Below are positions 61,617 through 64,000 of a stretch of DNA of 64,000 nt, piece after piece (position 1 is the stretch's first letter; the number at the start of each line of letters is the position of its first letter). This stretch comes from Polynucleobacter sp. UK-FUSCHL-C3 (lineage in GTDB: Bacteria > Pseudomonadota > Gammaproteobacteria > Burkholderiales > Burkholderiaceae). The stretch is taken from NCBI RefSeq assembly GCF_040409815.1, contig NZ_CP099959.1:1116001-1180000 (forward strand), written 5' to 3'. A program made the position numbers and the translations under genes. A model generated the notes under the pieces. That model made no database searches and had not been told where the DNA came from. It was given only the letters and a program-made list of their open reading frames with translations.

Positions 61617-61837
61617 AGTCGGGTCAAACCGACACTAGATCTTCAGGTTCAAAATTCTATCTAGCTCACCCAATAATGTCGGTTTACCCGACAAAACTAC
61701 TTACCACCCAGTTGCCCATAGTCAACCAGGATCACCCTACGCTAGACCAAGGCCACCCTCACGTTACTTAAGCTTGAGCCATGATCAGATCAATCGATCA
61801 CAATCCTCCAGCCTACTTTTAAATGAACTACTGAATT
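61617..61837. repeat. Flank repeat C, copy 3 (native downstream side of tRNA-Arg)
   Basis: Two palindromic elements (GTCGGGTCAAACCGAC at 61618 and TGTCGGTTTACCCGACA at 61677) precede CCCAGTTGCCCATAG, CTACGCTAGACC and CACAATCCTCCAGCCTA. The same order is found before the fragments at 27184 and 41724. Confidence 0.65.
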
Positions 61838-61914
<77 letters not shown>

Positions 61915-61980
61915 ATGGACTTCTTGGATTTTAACGGAATGCTAGAGCCTTGGGAGTTTGGGATAGGTCTTTAAACTCCT

Positions 61981-62003
61981 GTTATAAATACACTGTTTAT
62001 AAC
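61981..62003. promoter_or_regulatory. Inverted repeat upstream of the methyltransferase gene
   Basis: GTTATAAA-tacactg-TTTATAAC is a perfect 8-bp inverted repeat with a 7-nt spacer. It lies 25 nt before the ATG at 62028. It could be an operator or overlap a promoter. The bound regulator is unknown. Confidence 0.45.
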
Positions 62004-62027
62004 GTTTAATGATTTTCTGGAGACCGT

Positions 62028-62870
62028 ATGAAGATGCTCAAAGCCTGGTTAGCTGTCCTTGGGTTAGCCTTTTCCCTTAATGCCTTTGCCCAATACCCTG
62101 CTGCTGGGGGTGATGATAAATACCAGCCCAGATTGGGCCAAGAAGGTAAGGATGTGATCTGGATGCCTACAGGTGGTGAGTTGGTCACCCTAATGCTCAA
62201 GACCGCCAAGGTTGCTCCTAATGATCTGGTCTACGACCTTGGTGCTGGCGATGGCAAGATTGCCATCGCGGCTGCTAAAGAATTTGGTGCCCGTTCGATT
62301 GGTATTGAGTTCAACCCCGATATGGCGGCGTTTGCTCAGCGCAATGCGGTTCGTGCTGGCGTAGGCGATCGTGTCAAGATTATTAATGGCGATATCTTTA
62401 AAGAAGATTTTAGTAAGGCAACCGTTGTTACTCTTTATCTTCTCCCCGACCTTAATCTGAAATTACGCCCTATTCTTTTAAAGATGAAACCAGGTACTCG
62501 CGTGGTTTCTCATGCGTTCACTATGGGTGACTGGGAAGCCGATCAAGAAATTGAGGCTGGTCAGAGAGGTTATTTCTGGATTGTTCCTGCCAATGTTGCG
62601 GGTGACTGGGTTATCGACGGTATTGAGACCCAAAACAAGGTTGTCCTTAACTTAGTGCAGCGCTATCAACGCATTGGTGGCAGCCTAACGGTAGGTGGCA
62701 AGGCTCAACCTATTCTCAATCCAAGTCTTGAGGGTGACAAACTCAGTTTTGGCTACATTGATCGCAATAACAATTTGCATAATGTCAAATTGACTGTCAA
62801 TGGTTCCCAATTAAAAGGGGAAGGCAAAGGCGGCTACCTCACCAATAGCATCACCGGTAACCGTCGCTAA
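62028..62870 (+). CDS. Exported SAM-dependent methyltransferase-like protein
   Basis: The 280-residue protein has a signal peptide (LAVLGLAFSLNAFAQ) and a Rossmann methyltransferase fold: motif I VYDLGAGDGKIAIAAAKEFG, then SIGIEFNPDMAAFAQRNA with the acidic ribose contact. The C-terminal part after about 200 is a beta-rich domain of unknown role. A SAM enzyme outside the cytoplasm is odd, since SAM is not expected there. The DUF or the signal prediction may mislead. It lies in core sequence to the right of the tRNA. Confidence 0.85.
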   Translation: MKMLKAWLAVLGLAFSLNAFAQYPAAGGDDKYQPRLGQEGKDVIWMPTGGELVTLMLKTAKVAPNDLVYDLGAGDGKIAIAAAKEFGARSIGIEFNPDMAAFAQRNAVRAGVGDRVKIINGDIFKEDFSKATVVTLYLLPDLNLKLRPILLKMKPGTRVVSHAFTMGDWEADQEIEAGQRGYFWIVPANVAGDWVIDGIETQNKVVLNLVQRYQRIGGSLTVGGKAQPILNPSLEGDKLSFGYIDRNNNLHNVKLTVNGSQLKGEGKGGYLTNSITGNRR

Positions 62871-62876
62871 TATTGG

Positions 62877-64000
62877 ATGTCGAGTTCTCAGGGCGCTAGC
62901 TCTAGCGCCTCTCCTCTTCGTTTGCTCAGCCCCTTAGGGGCTGTTGCCATTATTGTTGGCATCGTTATTGGTGCTGGTATCTTCAAGACCCCTGCCATGG
63001 TGGCCGGCATTACCGGTGACGTTGGTTGGGCCATCACGATTTGGGTTGCTGGTGCACTCATCTCATTAATGGGTGCGCTTTGCTATGCCGAGCTTGCAAC
63101 TCTCTACCCTCATGCAGGCGGTGATTACCATTTCTTAACTCGAGCCTATGGCAAGAATGTGTCGTTCTTATATGGTTGGGCTAAGGCAATGGTGATTAAT
63201 ACTGGCTCGATTGCTCTCTTGGCATTCGTGTTTGGCGACTACATGAGTAAGGTCTTGCCACTAGGTGCCAACTCCACCATTTATTGGGCATTTCTTATTG
63301 TCATTACGCTCACTCTCATCAATCTGATTGGGATACATGCATCGGCAGGGATACAAACAATCTTAACCATTCTGGAGGTATGCGGTCTTCTTGCCATCAT
63401 CATTGCAGGCTTTGGTATTTTTGGTAATCCACTTCCTGCAGTTAATAACCCGCCTCTGTTCTCTAGCAACCCGCAACTTGGTATGTTGGGATTGGGAATG
63501 GTATTTGTCTTACTCACCTTTGGGGGTTGGAATGAGTCTGCCTATATCTCGGCGGAGCTCAAAGGTACTAGCAAGACCATCGTGAGTGTGATTGTGATTA
63601 GTCTCCTTGTAATTACCGTCATCTACCTTCTGGTCAATCTAGCACTGATTAATGGCTTAGGATTAAAAGCTTTAGCGAGTAGCAAAGCAGCGCCTGCCGA
63701 TTTATTGGGTCTTGCCTTTGGTCCGCTGGGCGAGAAATTACTCGGCCTCTTTGTGGCAGTAGCTGCTCTTACTAGCATTAACGCCACGATGATTGTGGGG
63801 GCTAGAACCAATTTCGCTATGGGTGAAGATTGGAAGGGTCTGAGCAAAATGGGTCGTTGGGAATCCTCGCGCGGTTCACCAAGCTTTGCGTTTTTAGTCC
63901 AAGGTGTGATTAGTCTTGCATTAGTTGGTTTTGGAGCTTTGCAGAGCGATGGGTTTGAAGCCATGGTGGAATTTACTGCTCCCGTGTTCTGGATCTTTTT
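62877..64000 (+). CDS. APC-family amino acid permease (3' end beyond window)
   Basis: The frame opens at ATG 62877, six nt after the methyltransferase stop, and runs off the window after 374 codons. It has many membrane helices and the APC signature AIIVGIVIGAGIFKTPAMVAG in TM1, then LCYAELATLYPHAGGDYHFL in TM3. Amino acid or polyamine uptake is expected. Tight spacing suggests an operon with the methyltransferase gene. Confidence 0.9.
   Translation, partial: MSSSQGASSSASPLRLLSPLGAVAIIVGIVIGAGIFKTPAMVAGITGDVGWAITIWVAGALISLMGALCYAELATLYPHAGGDYHFLTRAYGKNVSFLYGWAKAMVINTGSIALLAFVFGDYMSKVLPLGANSTIYWAFLIVITLTLINLIGIHASAGIQTILTILEVCGLLAIIIAGFGIFGNPLPAVNNPPLFSSNPQLGMLGLGMVFVLLTFGGWNESAYISAELKGTSKTIVSVIVISLLVITVIYLLVNLALINGLGLKALASSKAAPADLLGLAFGPLGEKLLGLFVAVAALTSINATMIVGARTNFAMGEDWKGLSKMGRWESSRGSPSFAFLVQGVISLALVGFGALQSDGFEAMVEFTAPVFWIF

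Overview
The window looks like a chromosomal segment of a freshwater betaproteobacterium of the Polynucleobacter type (Burkholderiaceae). This is an inference from the AT-rich sequence, the compact genes, the family mix (DUF3299, DUF3147, DUF411, DUF2946, Tat-exported redox enzymes) and the tRNA-Arg sequence. It was not tested by any search. No rRNA, CRISPR array, plasmid or phage structural gene was seen.

Layout. The left arm (1-5821) carries housekeeping-type genes: a FAD oxidoreductase cut by the window edge, a DEDDh exonuclease fused to a GIY-YIG nuclease, a membrane-anchored spermidine-synthase-like protein, a GST and a VOC protein. The right arm (61838-64000) holds an intact tRNA-Arg(TCT) on the minus strand, an exported methyltransferase and an APC amino-acid permease cut by the edge. 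Between them, from about 5916 to 61838, lies an array of modules. Each is bounded by a copy of the 3' part of that tRNA-Arg gene (about 45 nt, anticodon loop through CCA), always in the same orientation. I count ten clear fragments, three more divergent ones and the intact tRNA.

Modules from left to right: (1) 5916-7402 ceramidase-like protein and alternative oxidase; (2) 7402-10508 ZrgA-like metal-uptake operon; (3) 10508-12885 outer-membrane barrel protein and a ZIP transporter with a built-in cyclic-nucleotide-binding domain; (4) 12885-19753 GDPD, SRPBCC, HTH protein, CorA, GNAT and PlsC; (5) 19753-23625 small proteins, two bactofilins with a RodZ-like HTH protein, and a near-identical second copy of the ceramidase gene; (6) 23625-27184 sulfite-dehydrogenase-like molybdoenzyme, cytochrome c, ArsR regulator and a YqeB-like protein; (7) 27184-29048 CDGSH protein and small proteins; (8) 29048-37074 His-rich protein and a phosphonate uptake and degradation operon; (9) 37074-40510 probable copper-uptake operon with a TonB receptor; (10) 40510-41724 a single DUF4239 gene; (11) 41724-42791 a single exported beta-carbonic anhydrase; (12) 42791-56834 a Rieske oxygenase and reductase with complete glutathione-dependent formaldehyde oxidation, a Liv-type ABC transporter, a CoA-transferase and a LysR regulator; (13) 56834-61838 a copper-resistance operon.

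The array behaves like a stack of insertions at one tRNA 3' end. New elements would restore the tRNA and push older ones leftward, which fits the most degenerate fragments lying at the far left. Six fragments are followed by a related tail of about 80 nt ending in a tandem decamer ACTGTGYAAT, which looks like an integrase arm-binding site. The other side of the fragments carries one of three recurring flank sequences. No integrase or recombinase gene is visible anywhere. Several modules hold one operon or one gene, and some genes end within 1-3 nt of the fragment. The whole thing resembles an integron-like cassette array built on tRNA-derived sites and presumably mobilised by a recombinase acting in trans. 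This is the most notable feature of the window.
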